Assembly (NCBI GenBank): GCA_020746875.1
Contig: JAGTJL010000018.1
Coordinates: 1,577,608-1,641,607 of the forward strand
Length of the DNA: 64,000 nt
Reading direction: 5' to 3'
DNA from: Rhexocercosporidium sp. MPI-PUGE-AT-0058
Lineage: Eukaryota > Ascomycota > Leotiomycetes > Helotiales
Below are positions 1 through 13,307 of this stretch, one piece after another. Under the pieces are notes generated by a model. It did not search any database. It was given only the letters and a program-made list of their open reading frames with translations, and was not told where the DNA came from. Each line of letters begins with the position of its first letter. Positions within the stretch are counted from its first letter, which is position 1. Position numbers and translations under genes: made by a program.

Positions 1-3000
1 TTAAATTATACTTTATGCTTAAAATAGACTCTCGATTTAACGTACTCTTTCTTAATTCTTTATTTTATTTAAGAAGGTCTTTTAAAGCAAAAGTATATTC
101 CGGAATTAAAAGTCTATTTGTTATACTCGGGCTATTAATATACTCTTTCACCCCCGAGTTCTGACTCTCGGAGCTTTTAATTAATCTTTAAATTCGTTTA
201 ATATATAATTAAAATAAGTCTTCGCTTAAAAGATTTATATTATTTTCCTTAATAATTATATCTTTAATAATATTCTTAATAATTCTAGCTTAATTTATAA
301 TAAACTTATCTTCCTTAATAAGATCGCAAATAAACCGGGCTTCTTAAATCGTAATCTTTATTTCTTTACTTAAAGTAATATAAAAGCTATCTTTATTAAA
401 ACGCACGTTACGCGTAATAATTATTTTATTAAGACGTAATACTCAGATCTTATAAATATTAAAAGCGTAAAAACTTATAAGATATCTAATATATATACGC
501 GCAATTATTTTAAACGCTTTCTTATCTTATTCTTTAGTTTTTTTTATTATTAATAAATACGCTTTATAATTATATATATAAATCTTATTTTAATTTAATT
601 TAAAATCTACAGTAAGTTTTGTAATAAGCGCTAAATTATATTATTAAAAATAGTTTTAAAACTACTTATCGTTAACTTTAATAAGTAATAGCCAGTTATT
701 TGCTCGCCTTAAGCTTTTGTTATATAAATAAATCCTTGCGAGTGCATATTTAATACTCAGATTTACGGGAAGATTAGCTAATAGTCTTATCTTAATGCTT
801 CTGTTAATTGCTTCTTAATTAGCTTATTCGGCTCTACTATTTAGCTTATAAGTTGCCGTTAATAAGAGCTCGAGGTCAATTCCGAGCTTATTAGCTTATT
901 TCTTATATCTCGTAAATCCTCGAATTATAATAACTGCTTTTTCTTAATTATACTTAAATTTATATATTAAGAGTTTAAATTATTTTCAAATTTAAGTTTT
1001 AAAGCTCTTAATATATTAAAATACTTTATCGTACTCTTTTATTTATAATATATAATTAACGAGTAAGCTACTGTATTCGTATTTAAGCATAAAGAGTTAA
1101 AAATAATTACTTTAATATTTCAGATAATTAAATAAATCTCAAATAATTCTTTAAAATAATCTAAAGGATTTCCTTTCCGGTAAGCGTTTAGAAATCACTT
1201 AAGTAATATAAGTTAAAGTATATTACTCGCACTTAATCTTCCTTATTATTTTAATAATTCTGATATTTTTCGCCGTACTTATTAATTTCCTTAAAGCATC
1301 CGGGCTTAAATAGCCTACTCGCAGATATTAAATACGCTCTAAGTCTATTTTAAAGTACTTATAATTTTTAAATAATTTATATAATTTATTTACTTTTTTA
1401 AAAAGCGTTAAAAATATTACAGTTTTTATAGCGCTTAAAAGTATATTATAAGTGCTTAGAGAATAAATTAAACGTAACTTATATTTAAAAAAAAACGAGA
1501 TTCTATTTACGCTTTAATTATCGCATTATATAATATTTATTAATTAACAAGCCTTCCTTATTCTATTTCAAAGTATAGTTTATATTACAAAACCAAAGAT
1601 TAATCTTATAAAAACAAGCTTTAAAGATAATATTAATATAAAAGTTTTCTATAATTATAATATCGTAAAGCGTGAAATTAAATAATTCATTATTCGGACT
1701 TTTAAGCACTTCTTTTATAACTCGAGTTCCGCGCTTAATAATAAGCAACTAAAAGCTTTTATATTTAATTAAATCCTTAGGAGTAAATTTTACAAAAGAT
1801 CCTTTTAATAATATTAAACGATTGTTAATTAAATTAATCGCTTTATAATTATTTAATAAAGTAAAATCTAATAAAAAATAAAGTGAATTTTAAAAAGAAT
1901 ATATACCCGCAGTTAAATACTTAGCTAGATTAAGTAAAAGCACTAAATACGCGTAAGTCCCGCTTATTCTTCTTTTATTTAATAAGTTTCTGGGAAAAGT
2001 AAACTTTCTTTTATTTAATTTATTAAATCTTTACTTATTTAGTTTCGTTAAGAAATCTTTTATTAATTAAAGGAAAGGCTTATTTAAGTTTATTTACTCG
2101 CGAAGAGCTTTTTATTATAGCGTAATAAATCGCTGCCGAATCTTATTATAATATTAATTATTTATTTTTGGATTTAAACGAGTTATTTTATCTTAATATT
2201 TAATAAATACTTTTTTATAAACTATTATTTAAAGACGAGTATAATTTAAAGGAGATTAATAATAAGTTTTTTCTTTTAAATATAAATATACTTTCTTTAT
2301 AAGTTTTCCTTTTATTTTAAATTAATTTAATCTTTAATTATATAAATTAAAAGCTTTCGAGTCGAGTATTTTATTATTATTAAAGCGTGAACTAAGAGTA
2401 AAGAAATAATTATACTCTAATTTGCTACCGATAAGCTATTAATACTGGCGATCGGCTTAATTAGAATAAAATAGCTGTGCGAGCTATTCTAAGAAGTATT
2501 TAAAAGGTATCCCGAGCTCGTCGGCTTTTTTAATTTTAAGAAAGTACTTTTAAGCTTATAAATTATTAAAGTTATTAATTACGATTAGGAAAAAATTAAT
2601 ATTAAGAGTGCCGAGTATTTCCGGTATATAATATAAGTTCCTTTTGCGGATTAGCTCTTAATATTATATAATTCAGATCTTCGGGTTTCGGATATTTTTT
2701 ATATTTAGAAATTATAAGTAATCTTAACGGGTTATCGTTTAAATTATTATATTCGTTTAATACAGAACTGTTTTAAGCGTGCGAACTAATACTTAAATAT
2801 TAACTCTTTTCTTAGCGACGAGTTATATAGCAATTATATTAAAGAATTAACGGCTTATAATTTTCTTAATTTATTCGTAAAGCTTAAAATATACCGTAGT
2901 TCGTAATTATTATATTACGCATTTTATAATATGCGCTTTAGCTTTAGCCTCGGCTTCCTTTTAATAAGATTCTGCGGTTATCTTAATAAGCTCGTGCGGT

Positions 3001-3697
3001 TGAATAAGAAGAGAAGTAATAAAAGCGTTGAAGCTTATAACTGTTTAATCCGAGGAAGACGCAGTTACTGCGTAACGATCGAGCGTTTATTTCTGGAGTT
3101 ATTCGTTATACTCGTTTATTTTTATTATATAAATTAATTTAGCGAGATTATTCTTTTATTAAGCGATTTATTCGGCGGTTTATGGATTTTTATTAATAAT
3201 TTCAGCTAGTATTTCTATATTTAAAGTATTTAAGTTAACGAAAGGCCAGAGTCCGAGCATTTAAGCGCTAAGAATCAAATGATTTATTTATAACGAAAAG
3301 TCTTTAAGCTTTAAGTATATAATATTTACGTTAAAACCGTTAAGACTATCGTACGATAATATTTTAATAATCGCGCTAAGAGAAGCATCGGGGTTTAATC
3401 GTAAGGAAAGGAAACGAAAATCATAAAATTAGAATTAAATAAACTTAATTAAAGCTCGAAATCTATATATGCTAAAAATAGCTTATAAAGACAAATATAA
3501 TTCTTAATTATTATACAAAAGTAGAGCAGGCTTTTAATAGTTTAAGAGCTTTACGATTAACGTAAAGAGTAAGAGTTCAAAAGATTTATTAAAGTAAGCG
3601 TTACCTTTTACAAAAAAGGACTGTGACCCGAGTATATATACACGTGAATGCTTACGAGAGCATACACATGACCAGTAAACTGCGCTAGGGCGCGACA
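1..3697 (-). mobile_element. Ty1/copia element, family A, inverted partial copy (RIP-degraded)
   Basis: This is the 5' part of a copia-type LTR retrotransposon read on the minus strand and cut by the window start. Its LTR (3509-3697) matches both LTRs of the complete element at 31672-39990. The antisense ORF at 2931-3137 has a near-identical partner at 32232-32438. On the minus strand, 1563-1748 encodes a retropepsin-region relic (FTLYDIIIIENFYINII), the counterpart of the stretch near 33610-33790. Coding frames are riddled with TAA/TAG stops and the base composition is extremely AT-rich, as expected after RIP. The element is dead. The family assignment is firm; the left end lies outside the window. 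Confidence 0.85.
3509..3697 (-). repeat. LTR of copia family A (189 bp)
   Basis: Reverse-complement match to the LTRs at 31672-31860 and 39802-39990. It has the same 189-bp length and a shared start (TGTCGCGCCCTAGCGCAG on the minus strand). Its outer boundary is the TGTCG at 3697. The five bases outside it are TTTAT; the matching duplication would lie beyond the window. Confidence 0.85.
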
Positions 3698-5008
<1,311 letters not shown>

Positions 5009-5092
5009 TATAATAAATTAAAGAAAAGAAAAAGAAGAGAAACGAGAAGATAACGACGTATAAGTATAAGTATTATATATAAATAAGCTAAA

Positions 5093-5561
5093 TGTTACGA
5101 ACGCCCCGCGTCCCGTGATACTGGACTCCGGGACAACGTAATATTCAGGATTATAAGCTTAAGAGGGCAGGGGTTTTAAGAGAAATATACTAGGAGAGTA
5201 TCGTTCTTAAAAGTATTCTTTTAAAAGACCTTAATACTTCAGATTTCATAAATTATATATTATATAAATATTATTATTAATAAATAATTAAAGGGCAGAT
5301 AAGCCCTTAGATTACGCGATTCTCTTACGTAATAAACCGCTAGACCGTTAAAGTTCAGAGGTTTAAGACCGCCAGGACTTAGCGGTCCTGGCGGTCGTAT
5401 AATATAAAGGTTTTATATAAGACTGGCACGTCTGCTATTAAATAAGAGCTTCGTGCTTAATTAAAAATAATATCTTAATTATATTAGTTATTATTTATTT
5501 TATTATACGTAATATACTTACTTCTCGATTATTAAGATTAATATAACTTATCGTATTTACA
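5093..5561 (+). repeat. Candidate LTR (solo or 5' LTR of a gypsy-like relic)
   Basis: The segment starts TGTTACGAACGCCCC and ends near CGTATTTACA, giving TG...CA ends with weakly complementary termini. It contains islands of less-mutated GC-rich sequence, for example at 5370-5395 where a short inverted motif around CAGGACTTAGCGGTCCTG could form a hairpin. No second copy was found in the window, so the LTR reading is tentative. Confidence 0.35.
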
Positions 5562-6480
5562 CCGAGTAAATACACGGACTATGATATTAAAAAGGAAAAG
5601 TTATTATTAACGCAATAAAAAAGATATTTATATATACGTCTCAGCGAGGTAATAAAGTCGTAATTATTATATAATTATATTATTATAGTTATATTATTTA
5701 TATTTTATTTACTTAGCAAATAAACGTGAATACGCTATTAGCGCGTAACTTACTTATTACTTCGCCGACCGAAGATAATTCTTTAATAATAACGATAATT
5801 ATAATATTCGAATATAAATATAAGAACTCTTATATATATGCGTAAGAATCTTATAATTAAAGTAAATATCTTTTATTATTTTATAAAGCTATTCTTATTT
5901 ATTAAATTAAGAATATTAATATATTATACGGAACGGCTTATAAAGTAATCGGACGACGTCCGACGGACTAATCGCGGTATAGTATTATATACTTAGCGTA
6001 GTAATCTAGATAATTATATTAATTTAATTAGCTAAACTTATTAACCGGAATACGGCTATTCGACTTACCACGACTTAGTCTTCGCTTTAAGCGATGCGAA
6101 AGCGTACCGATATATTATTAATTAAAGTATCGGTATTGCGGACGCTATTATTAAGAGAGGAGATAATTATTATATATATACTTATTTATTTTATTTATAC
6201 GGAATCGGGCCTGTAAAATAAGAAGGCCGAGGCTTTTACGGTATTAGTAGAATTAATCTTACTTGTATTTCTAATCACGCCGGCGTTTTACTTCTTCTTA
6301 CGAGTAACTCCTTTTATATATACGCTTCTCTTTTAGACTTCTTCGAAGGCCAGAGATTAATTCTTTAAATATATTTTACCCTGAACCTCTACGAAGCTTT
6401 GCCTACCGTGAACTCCATCTGATAAAAAAGTAAAATATATTATAAAGTAAAATTCTAACTCTACTTCTGTAATAATATTA
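5562..6480. other. AT-rich relic DNA, no gene
   Basis: RIP-type AT-rich sequence that may be the internal part of whatever element the LTR at 5093-5561 belongs to. I could not identify gag or pol motifs. Composition changes sharply to normal at about 6490-6510. Confidence 0.5.
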
Positions 6481-6489
6481 ATATATAAC

Positions 6490-7211
6490 ATTAGAATAAT
6501 GAATTTAAGAGCTTATCTTAATAATGAAGGCCTATCACGGCCTCCTGGAGCCTTTTTTAGCTCCCTTAAATCCTTCTCGCTAAGAGTTAACGCTCTCGAC
6601 AGCCGCACGACCGGAGATAAGCATATCCCAGGCAAAACGAGTAAGCAGAGGTAAGGCAGTAAAAAGTGCACAAGAAAGCTAATAAGGATGGGTAAGGTTA
6701 AGGTGAAGCGAGCGTGATCAGAGCCGCAAGGGGTCACGTGCGCTGTTACTTGGCACGCACGCAAAGGAGGTGAGGGTTGGCGTAAGATAACAGGTCATCT
6801 CGGAGCGGAGCCAATTGCTTATTATACGCCTCATGCTTAGGTTTGCTTGTACTGTACACGGTATCATGACTATGTACTAGAAGAACAATTTATGCGAACC
6901 TTCGTTGTCTTCTGTCATCACTGAGATTCTGTTTTTAAAGTAACGGGACGACCCGAAATATAAATAGAGTGTGCATCAGTAGCAGCGAATGGCGTTGTGC
7001 TAGCAAAGCCAGCAATTGGCTATTGGGCACACCCATGTGATAGAGGGCTTATCAGCCGCACGATCATGTTCTCGTTGTTCATTTTGAGTTAAGCCCTTAG
7101 AAAGGCGTTTCGTCACCAATTAATGTGATCGCAATATTCTATGTCTCACCCCTCGAGTCATTAGTATTACATACACCCCAGCCACACCTCCCACTGTAAC
7201 ACCTGGAAAGC
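6490..7211. other. Intergenic region upstream of the 7212 gene
   Basis: Normal-composition DNA between the repeat block and the first gene. Short ORFs here (for example 6513-6764 on the minus strand) have no recognisable motif. It presumably holds the promoter of the gene at 7212, but no specific element is supported. Confidence 0.5.
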
Positions 7212-8216
7212 ATGGCCGACTGGCCCGGCACGCTCATCGGCCTCTTTGACATCGGCGTCCGCGTCGCCGCCTTCGCCAACGACCTTCGCTCTGCCCAGGA
7301 CGACTTTATCGGTCTGCGTGCCGAGGCCGAGTGCCTCCTCATCTGTATCAACTCGCTCAACTCGCCCGCCTGCCTAGACTCGCTCTACCGGTTCATCAAT
7401 GCGGCGCAGGCTGCGGATCTGAAGAGGCTCGTCGAGAGCACAGAGCTGAACATGAAAGAGCTGAACCAGTTCCTGGCCAAGTGCAGGAGGGTGGTGGAGC
7501 TGCGCGCGGGCACGACCGCGAGGCGGAAGGGGGTGTCGAAGAGGGTGAAGGAGGCGCTTGCCAAGGCGTGGGCGAGGTACAGATTCGTGATGAAGGATAA
7601 GCAGGCGTTTCGGGATAAGTTGGTTTTGCCGGCGCAGAGTATCAATATTTACTTGACGATGTTGACGCATATTGGATTGGTGAACGTTGGAGGCTTGATG
7701 CAGTTGAGTGGGCAGGGAGGAGAGGTGGGAGCGGGAGGAGGAGCGCGAGGAGGAGTGGAGGGAGGAGTGGAAGGCCAAGGAGGAGTAGGAGGAGGAGCGG
7801 GAGGAGGGGCGATGGTAAGGGTGGGCCCCGTGGATAGATGGAGCGCGGTAGGGCGGAGAGTGGCGTTTAAGGATTCCACTCTCCACGACTTGGAGCTGAC
7901 AACCGACATTGAGGAGCAAATAGTCAATTATGCTCTGTATCTAACGAGAGGGGGCACGCCGTTCCACAGCCAGACCCACAGCGACAATAGATATAGAAGT
8001 ACTAGGGGGCAGCAAACACGGACTCGCTCAAGATCACGATCGGATGGAGTACTTGGTGTTGAGAAACGCAGGAAAGGCCAGATGTACTTCGTACGTAAAA
8101 AGAAATCTGTCGGAAGCCTCTCGACCGAGCGCGTGGATACGGAATATGGATCTGGTTCGGAGACAGAAGGCCATGCAGGTCGTCGACCCTTCCTGGCACT
8201 GCCCTCTCCCTATTAG
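7212..8216 (+). CDS. Uncharacterised fungal protein with a HeLo/STAND-like N-terminal helical domain
   Basis: A single-exon ORF of 334 residues. The first 155 residues (MADWPGTLIGLFDIGVRVAA onwards) form an amphipathic helical region. It resembles the fungal N-terminal domains found on STAND/NLR-like and related uncharacterised proteins, with segments such as AQDDFIGLRAEAECLLICIN and YRFVMKDKQAFRDKLVL. Residues 166-200 are a Gly-rich low-complexity linker, and the C-terminus is basic and Ser/Arg-rich (RTRSRSRSDG). No NTPase or repeat domain follows, so it would be a stand-alone N-domain protein. The function is unknown; a role in signalling or incompatibility is only a family-level suggestion. 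ORF integrity and the ATG are well supported, the domain assignment is moderate. Confidence 0.75.
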   Translation: MADWPGTLIGLFDIGVRVAAFANDLRSAQDDFIGLRAEAECLLICINSLNSPACLDSLYRFINAAQAADLKRLVESTELNMKELNQFLAKCRRVVELRAGTTARRKGVSKRVKEALAKAWARYRFVMKDKQAFRDKLVLPAQSINIYLTMLTHIGLVNVGGLMQLSGQGGEVGAGGGARGGVEGGVEGQGGVGGGAGGGAMVRVGPVDRWSAVGRRVAFKDSTLHDLELTTDIEEQIVNYALYLTRGGTPFHSQTHSDNRYRSTRGQQTRTRSRSRSDGVLGVEKRRKGQMYFVRKKKSVGSLSTERVDTEYGSGSETEGHAGRRPFLALPSPY

Positions 8217-8515
8217 ATCAAAGCATCGACTGCGTCTCATCAGGTATCAGGGACTGAACGGAAGCCTCGAAAAAGGTATGGATGTATGAATGCGAACTTC
8301 TAGGAACGACTTATGAATATATGAATATATGAATATAAGAATAACGGAACTGCAGTGATGAAGATATTAAATCTGGCAGATCGGATGGTGACAGTTTGAA
8401 GTCAGGCTAGCTTACTGTGGCGCTAATGCTATTCAAATTAAGCTTAATCGCAGACTTTCGCCTAATGCTTAACTACCTCCCTGCCGGGCTGCCACAGCAT
8501 CTTTACGTTCATACC

Positions 8516-9988
8516 ATGTCATCACCCCACGACTCTGATCATGGTGGACCTTTCTATAGCTCTGGAGCAGGTTTCGTTCCGCGATTCGAACCCCCACGAG
8601 GAGAGCGCATCTACTACGACGACGGCGCTCACCTCCCTCACCGCCCTCACCCCCCTCACCCAGCGGCCACTAGTGCATCCGCTCGACCCACATCACACAC
8701 AACATCACGGGAGGAACTCGCCGCTCGCAAGCGCTCGATCCTAGACAGTATCCAAGCCGAAGCGGATGCCGCCGTCGCGGAGCTCGAAGTCTCTCGCATC
8801 CAGCGCCGCCAGTACGGCAGGAGCTCGCGCCCGGAAGGCGTCCACGATAACTATATGAAGAGGGAGGAGGATGAGGAGAAGGAAGAAGACATCGAAGAGC
8901 TATGCGATGTCCTGCTGGAGGAGTATGGCGTGGAAGTCGAGCCGCTACCGCCAGGCGCTCGGGCTCCCATCTACGGCCCAACGGTGAGGGCCGCTTGGCC
9001 GGTGACTGAGGAGGGAGTGGGACGCGAGAGGGAACGGAGGAGTAGGATGGGCAGCGAGAGTCGGCCTGAGCTAGAGTCGAGCGAGGACAGCGAGGAGGAC
9101 AACGAAGAGCTTGTCAATCGCATGTCTCGTGGCTCGGCTGACCGGCTGAAGGCCCAAACGAGTTTCCGAGGAACATACCATGGATATGAACGCCCCTCTG
9201 GAGGAGATTGGAGAAGACGCCGCGACCCATATGACGACAGCAGCTACGAAGCACCTAGTCGACCAAGGCCCAAACCCCGCGGACCGGGTCCCGGGCCTAC
9301 AGGCGCAGAAGCACCCTTTCCCATGGAGGAGGACGAAACGAGAGAGAGGAAAAGAGAATGGGAGAGAGAACAAGAGATGAGGAGGGGCCGGGAGAAGAGG
9401 AAGGAACGAGAGATCAGGATAGAAAGAGATATAAGGAGGGATGAATTAGAGAGAGAGATAAGGAGGGATGAATTGGAAAGGGAGATGAGGAGGAATGAAG
9501 AGAGGTCAAGGTGCCAAAAGGCAGAAAATGAAGAGGAATGGGAGGACATACACGAACAAACCTTCGTGACATCGAGGCGTCCTCCATATCCTCATGTCGA
9601 CCCTGAATACGGCTTCATACACAGACCACGTAGCGAATACGATCTCCGCCGAACAGAGAGCTATGGGGGCCCTTCTACCGCCGCCAACCCTGCGTATGAG
9701 GCTGGATACAGATCAAGAGGCGAGATACGCATACAGCGGCGGTCGGAGTATCCAAGCTCAGGCCCGAGGCCGAGGTCAAGGTCTCCACCGGGCCATTTAG
9801 ACATGTATATGCATGGAGGTCGGCATGAGAAGGATGCGCCTGCACCTGCACCGGAGGAAGGAGAGTCCCAAGATGATGGTGTAAGGAGGAGGAGGAGGAG
9901 CCGGAAGCGTGAGAGTTATCGGGAGGAGAGTCTGAGGATGATGGCATCAGGAGGAGGAGGAGGAGCCGGAAGGGGTGAGACTTATTAG
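8516..9988 (+). CDS. Highly charged, intrinsically disordered fungal protein
   Basis: A single-exon ORF of 490 residues from the ATG at 8516, which has a better context (CATACCATGTC) than the upstream in-frame ATG at 8417. The protein begins MSSPHDSDHGG. It is rich in Arg, Glu, Asp, Pro and Ser, with an acidic stretch (KREEDEEKEEDIEELCDVLL) and a long Arg/Glu coiled-coil-like section containing tandem copies of RRDELERE near residues 300-335. RS/RRRRR tracts lie near the C-terminus and it ends in a Gly run. It looks like a scaffold or RNA-associated disordered protein, but no domain is recognisable and no function can be assigned. It follows the 7212 gene by about 300 bp on the same strand. 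Confidence 0.65.
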   Translation: MSSPHDSDHGGPFYSSGAGFVPRFEPPRGERIYYDDGAHLPHRPHPPHPAATSASARPTSHTTSREELAARKRSILDSIQAEADAAVAELEVSRIQRRQYGRSSRPEGVHDNYMKREEDEEKEEDIEELCDVLLEEYGVEVEPLPPGARAPIYGPTVRAAWPVTEEGVGRERERRSRMGSESRPELESSEDSEEDNEELVNRMSRGSADRLKAQTSFRGTYHGYERPSGGDWRRRRDPYDDSSYEAPSRPRPKPRGPGPGPTGAEAPFPMEEDETRERKREWEREQEMRRGREKRKEREIRIERDIRRDELEREIRRDELEREMRRNEERSRCQKAENEEEWEDIHEQTFVTSRRPPYPHVDPEYGFIHRPRSEYDLRRTESYGGPSTAANPAYEAGYRSRGEIRIQRRSEYPSSGPRPRSRSPPGHLDMYMHGGRHEKDAPAPAPEEGESQDDGVRRRRRSRKRESYREESLRMMASGGGGGAGRGETY

Positions 9989-11162
9989 GACTTTTATTGA
10001 AGTTGGGAGCGGAGACAGGAGAGATATGTTGAGAGACAAAGCCTCGAGGGAATTTGAATGGCATGATTTATGAGCATCAAGGGTTTAATGCGAGGAAGAG
10101 CGTTCAAAGGAGTTTTAATGTAGCAATGGAGCCCTCAAAGGCGAAGTGAAAGAATTATCTGACGACACATGCACACCTTTCGATTACTTAACAATCCCTA
10201 TTCACTATACGCTTAGCCTTGAAGCCTTCTTTGAGCAGAGATTTGATCAAAACATTCTATCCAGTACTCACTTGCGCACCATGATGCTGATACGAAAGCG
10301 CTGACTCTGGCGGGATTGGAAAAAGTGGAGACACTAAGTTAGCTCCTCTGCTTGGTGTGCAAAAACAGGGAAATACTTGTGCTTTAAACATCGATCCTTT
10401 GGTATATACGCCTGATGTTTGTGACGGTTTGGAGCTTCCAGAGCTGAGCTTCCAGGCTTAGCTAGCCCACTTGCCTAATCGGGTAATAGCTGAGGACTCA
10501 AACTCATCACCACAAGAGCACCATCTTACAAGCCCAGTTGGGCCACCTAATTTAATGCTATGATGCCATATAAGGAGAGATTTTGGGCAGAAGCTAAACC
10601 TCGCAGCCATGTCTAGGCAGTAGGTAGGGGGTTGTTAGTATGGCTCCTTTGACGCCGCCATAGTGACACAGACCACCATGCCTCCATCCAGGTGGCATGC
10701 GTCTCGACCCAGGCCCCCAATCAGGTTGCACATGCTCCGGATATTTTACATGAAAATATTAAGGACCTAAATAGAATTGAAAGTACCTAGGTGTTTGCCA
10801 CTTACGAGGCGACCACTTCGAAGACTTAGTTGCTTGATGGTCCTCTGCTTTTTGGAAACAAGTGAAAGAGGAAGAGAGCGGACATTGGTGACCTAGTTTT
10901 GTGAGTGTTTAAATATATTTACTGGATACATACGGCCACTGATGGGGGTGGTTTCATGTTCTACTGAGATCTTTCGGGATACTACCTATGGAGGTATCAT
11001 GTCTCCGAACAGCCCAGTTTGTGATATATTTTCACTGATGTTTTTCTCTTCTTAGGTGTGGCAACAGTTACCTGGTGGTGTGCCGTGTTCAAGAACAGTA
11101 CTTAAATAGTGGATCCCCCCCACCACACAGGCCCTATGTGACTCTACTTCCTACCGCTTCAA
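9989..11162. other. Intergenic or relic DNA without a recognisable gene
   Basis: Normal-composition sequence of about 1.2 kb in which no ORF longer than about 60 codons shows a recognisable motif on either strand. It separates the two intact genes from the run of pseudogenes that follows. Confidence 0.5.
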
Positions 11163-11743
11163 ATGTCTCCTTCAAGCCTCCACCACCAAAAGGTCTCTCA
11201 AGGTGGCATGGATTCCGCGATCGGAAGCGACGAATCCCATTCGGATACGGAAATCATTATGTCAGACTTGGATTCAATCTTGGAGAACGGCCGCACATAT
11301 TCCCCATTTGAGAGGTAATTGCAGTCATAAATCTCACAGAACGCCGCTAACTATTCCATGCAAGACTACCTGTTCAAATGGCGAAGTGAGCTTACTATGT
11401 TTGTCTTGAGCTTGGCTAACATGCGGTAGATGGAGCAGAACGGCTCTGTAAGTACTGCTTTGAGCAACATATCACTTGGAGCGGACTGCCAGGGTTCCAA
11501 CATGACATGTGCACGAAGACGTTGGATAGCAAGCATCACATCGCTCAACCAGATCGGTATCATATCGTGCTAGATTTGGGCACAGGCACAGGCGCCCGGG
11601 CAGCAGGCAGCAGACTTTGGTACGTGCTTCTCCTCTTCCATACCCAGCTAGACTATATCATCTTCCGCAGCCAAGCGCATCCCGAATAAGCGTCTTAGGA
11701 GTGGACATTAGCAACATTCTAGAAGATGGTGGACCGGCCAATC
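11163..11743 (+). pseudogene. Relic of a LaeA-like SAM-dependent methyltransferase (truncated, frameshifted)
   Basis: The ATG at 11163 opens an acidic N-terminus leading to ENGRTYSPFE, the conserved ENGR-Y start of fungal LaeA-like methyltransferases. After spliceable gaps (donor at about 11314, acceptor at about 11365, second intron ending at about 11429), DYLFKW and GAERLCKYCFEQHITW follow. The SAM-binding motif I, VLDLGTGTG, lies at 11570-11590, and motif II-like LGVDISNI at about 11697-11722. These pieces lie in different frames that the visible splice sites do not reconcile. The 3' half of the enzyme is absent because the SET-MYND pseudogene begins at once on the other strand. I read it as a decayed fragment; unrecognised introns could remove one of the shifts. 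Confidence 0.6.
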
Positions 11744-11770
11744 GTAAGTTCTGAATCGTCGACTTCTCTT

Positions 11771-13307
11771 TTAATTCCTATCAGAACCAATTCCAGAAGC
11801 TGCAGCTCGACACATCGCCTTGTGCTCTTTGTAATGGGCGACCTGGCACGCCCGCCCGCAGTACATGACCTTGTTGCACCTTCCGCACCGCATTAACTGC
11901 ACAGAAACCTTTTCGCACTTCGCGCATTGGGGCGGTGCCGACAAGAGGCCCCTCTCATTTCCACTTCCGCTCTCTACAGTCGCCAACAAATCCTCCGTTA
12001 TCTTCTTTGTTAATCTCAACACCCGCTGTTCACCCAAGCTGACGTGTGCCGCAGACCATGCGTTCCCCCCGGAGAATAGAACCCCTCTGCGAGTTGCTCT
12101 TCCAGCTTTTCCAGTTGAGTTCCGAAACCATCGAGAAGATCAGAGATCGATTCCACCAGAATCCGCAGGACTTCCGCTTCATTTGAATCGCTGATTTTCT
12201 CAACTGCAGCATCGCTTTGATAAGGCGCTATTATAGCAAGCTCCGATTCGTGCAGCCGTTGAATACGGAGATATCGAAGGACGCTTCTTGGCAGCGGATT
12301 AGTGAGCGTAAGAGAGATGGTAGAGGTCGAATCGAGCCTAGCCGATACCTAGAGTTTGTGCTTTTGCTAAAAAAGTGGCGCTATGGGATACGTCGTGAGA
12401 ACGAGATCATAGCTGTCGTTGCGATTACCGGGTACGACGACAAAGCCATAGAGAAGTAAAAGACGATTGTTTGGAATAGACCCATAATTGATGAAGAGCT
12501 GAGAGAACACTTCTAGGTAAGAGCACTAGTGGTAGCGTTAGAAAACAAGATGAACGTACCTGATCTCCCGATTCGTAGTTTTCCCCGGCAAGAACAGAGA
12601 GGTTTCCAGACAAGCTATCGTAGACGTGACACTGCTTAACCTCAGGCGAGTGGTTCAACATGTCCGCGAAGGGCGCCAGGAGTCGAATCGAACCTCCATC
12701 GGGCAGCTTAAAATCTATCGCACGACTCCACACGGTGCAGAGAGCCCACTTGTACTGAAAGATGGGAAATAAGTGTCAACAGCCGATTCGCAGCATCTTT
12801 CGCGTTTTGTAATACTTACATCTTCAATGGTGAATTTGTCGCGTAGAAACAGTTCTTGATATCGTCCAAATAGTCGCACTACCAATTCCCTATGATCGTC
12901 CTCGATCTGTCGATCCAGCTGCTTCATGGTAGTGTAAAGCGAAGTTCCGCACAAACTTCCAGCTCGGCCTCCGCAAAGAAGACGCTCGAAGTGTAGTTCG
13001 CAGGCAGCGCCGCCACATGGCTTCGCAGGCCATCGTATCCCGATCCGCGCGATCTAACGAAGAGAATATACGTAGCCAAGGTGTCATCGACAGACAAGGG
13101 CGGCAGCGTAGAGAGAAGGGCTGGCCCAAGGAAGGGATCAGCAAATGCGTGTTCGACTGTCCAGAGAACGTCATGTGGAATGGTGAGAATCTTTTCTCCT
13201 TCCTCGAATCGCCGCAGCGTTCTGACACCGCGGCCAGTATCCAAGAAGTCGGCAAGCTCCAAGTCATCCAAGCCTGACGCTCCAGACTGTTTCAGCCAGC
13301 TTTCCAT
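11771..13307 (-). pseudogene. SET-domain lysine methyltransferase with C-terminal MYND finger, inactivated
   Basis: The gene starts at the ATG at 13307 (MESWLKQSG). The SET N-terminal block ADFLDTGRGVRTLRRFEEGE and IPHDVLW follows, then WSRAIDF and the SET signature ADMLNHS (about 12650), then INYGSIPNNRLLLLYGF. It ends with a MYND zinc finger (CAKCEKVSVQLMRCGRCNK, then CGRACQVAHYKEHKAMC). Two good introns are visible: about 12760-12820, and about 12505-12563 using the acceptor TCTCTCAG. Three lesions break it: a one-base deletion near 12945-12950, where EVCA should continue as GTSLYT, and in-frame TAG codons at 12367-12369 and 12349-12351. The second follows KHKL, where Trp is expected, consistent with a G-to-A transition. 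The full-length family product would be about 440 residues. Confidence 0.75.

Noticed and set aside
2931..3137. Conserved small ORF shared with 32232-32438 as a possible real gene
   Set aside because: It lies antisense within both copies of copia family A, so its conservation reflects the repeat, not selection on the peptide.
7374..7927. Minus-strand ORFs of 86-181 codons over the 7212 gene
   Set aside because: They are Ser/Pro-rich mirror frames produced by the GC-rich, Gly-rich coding strand, with no motif of their own.
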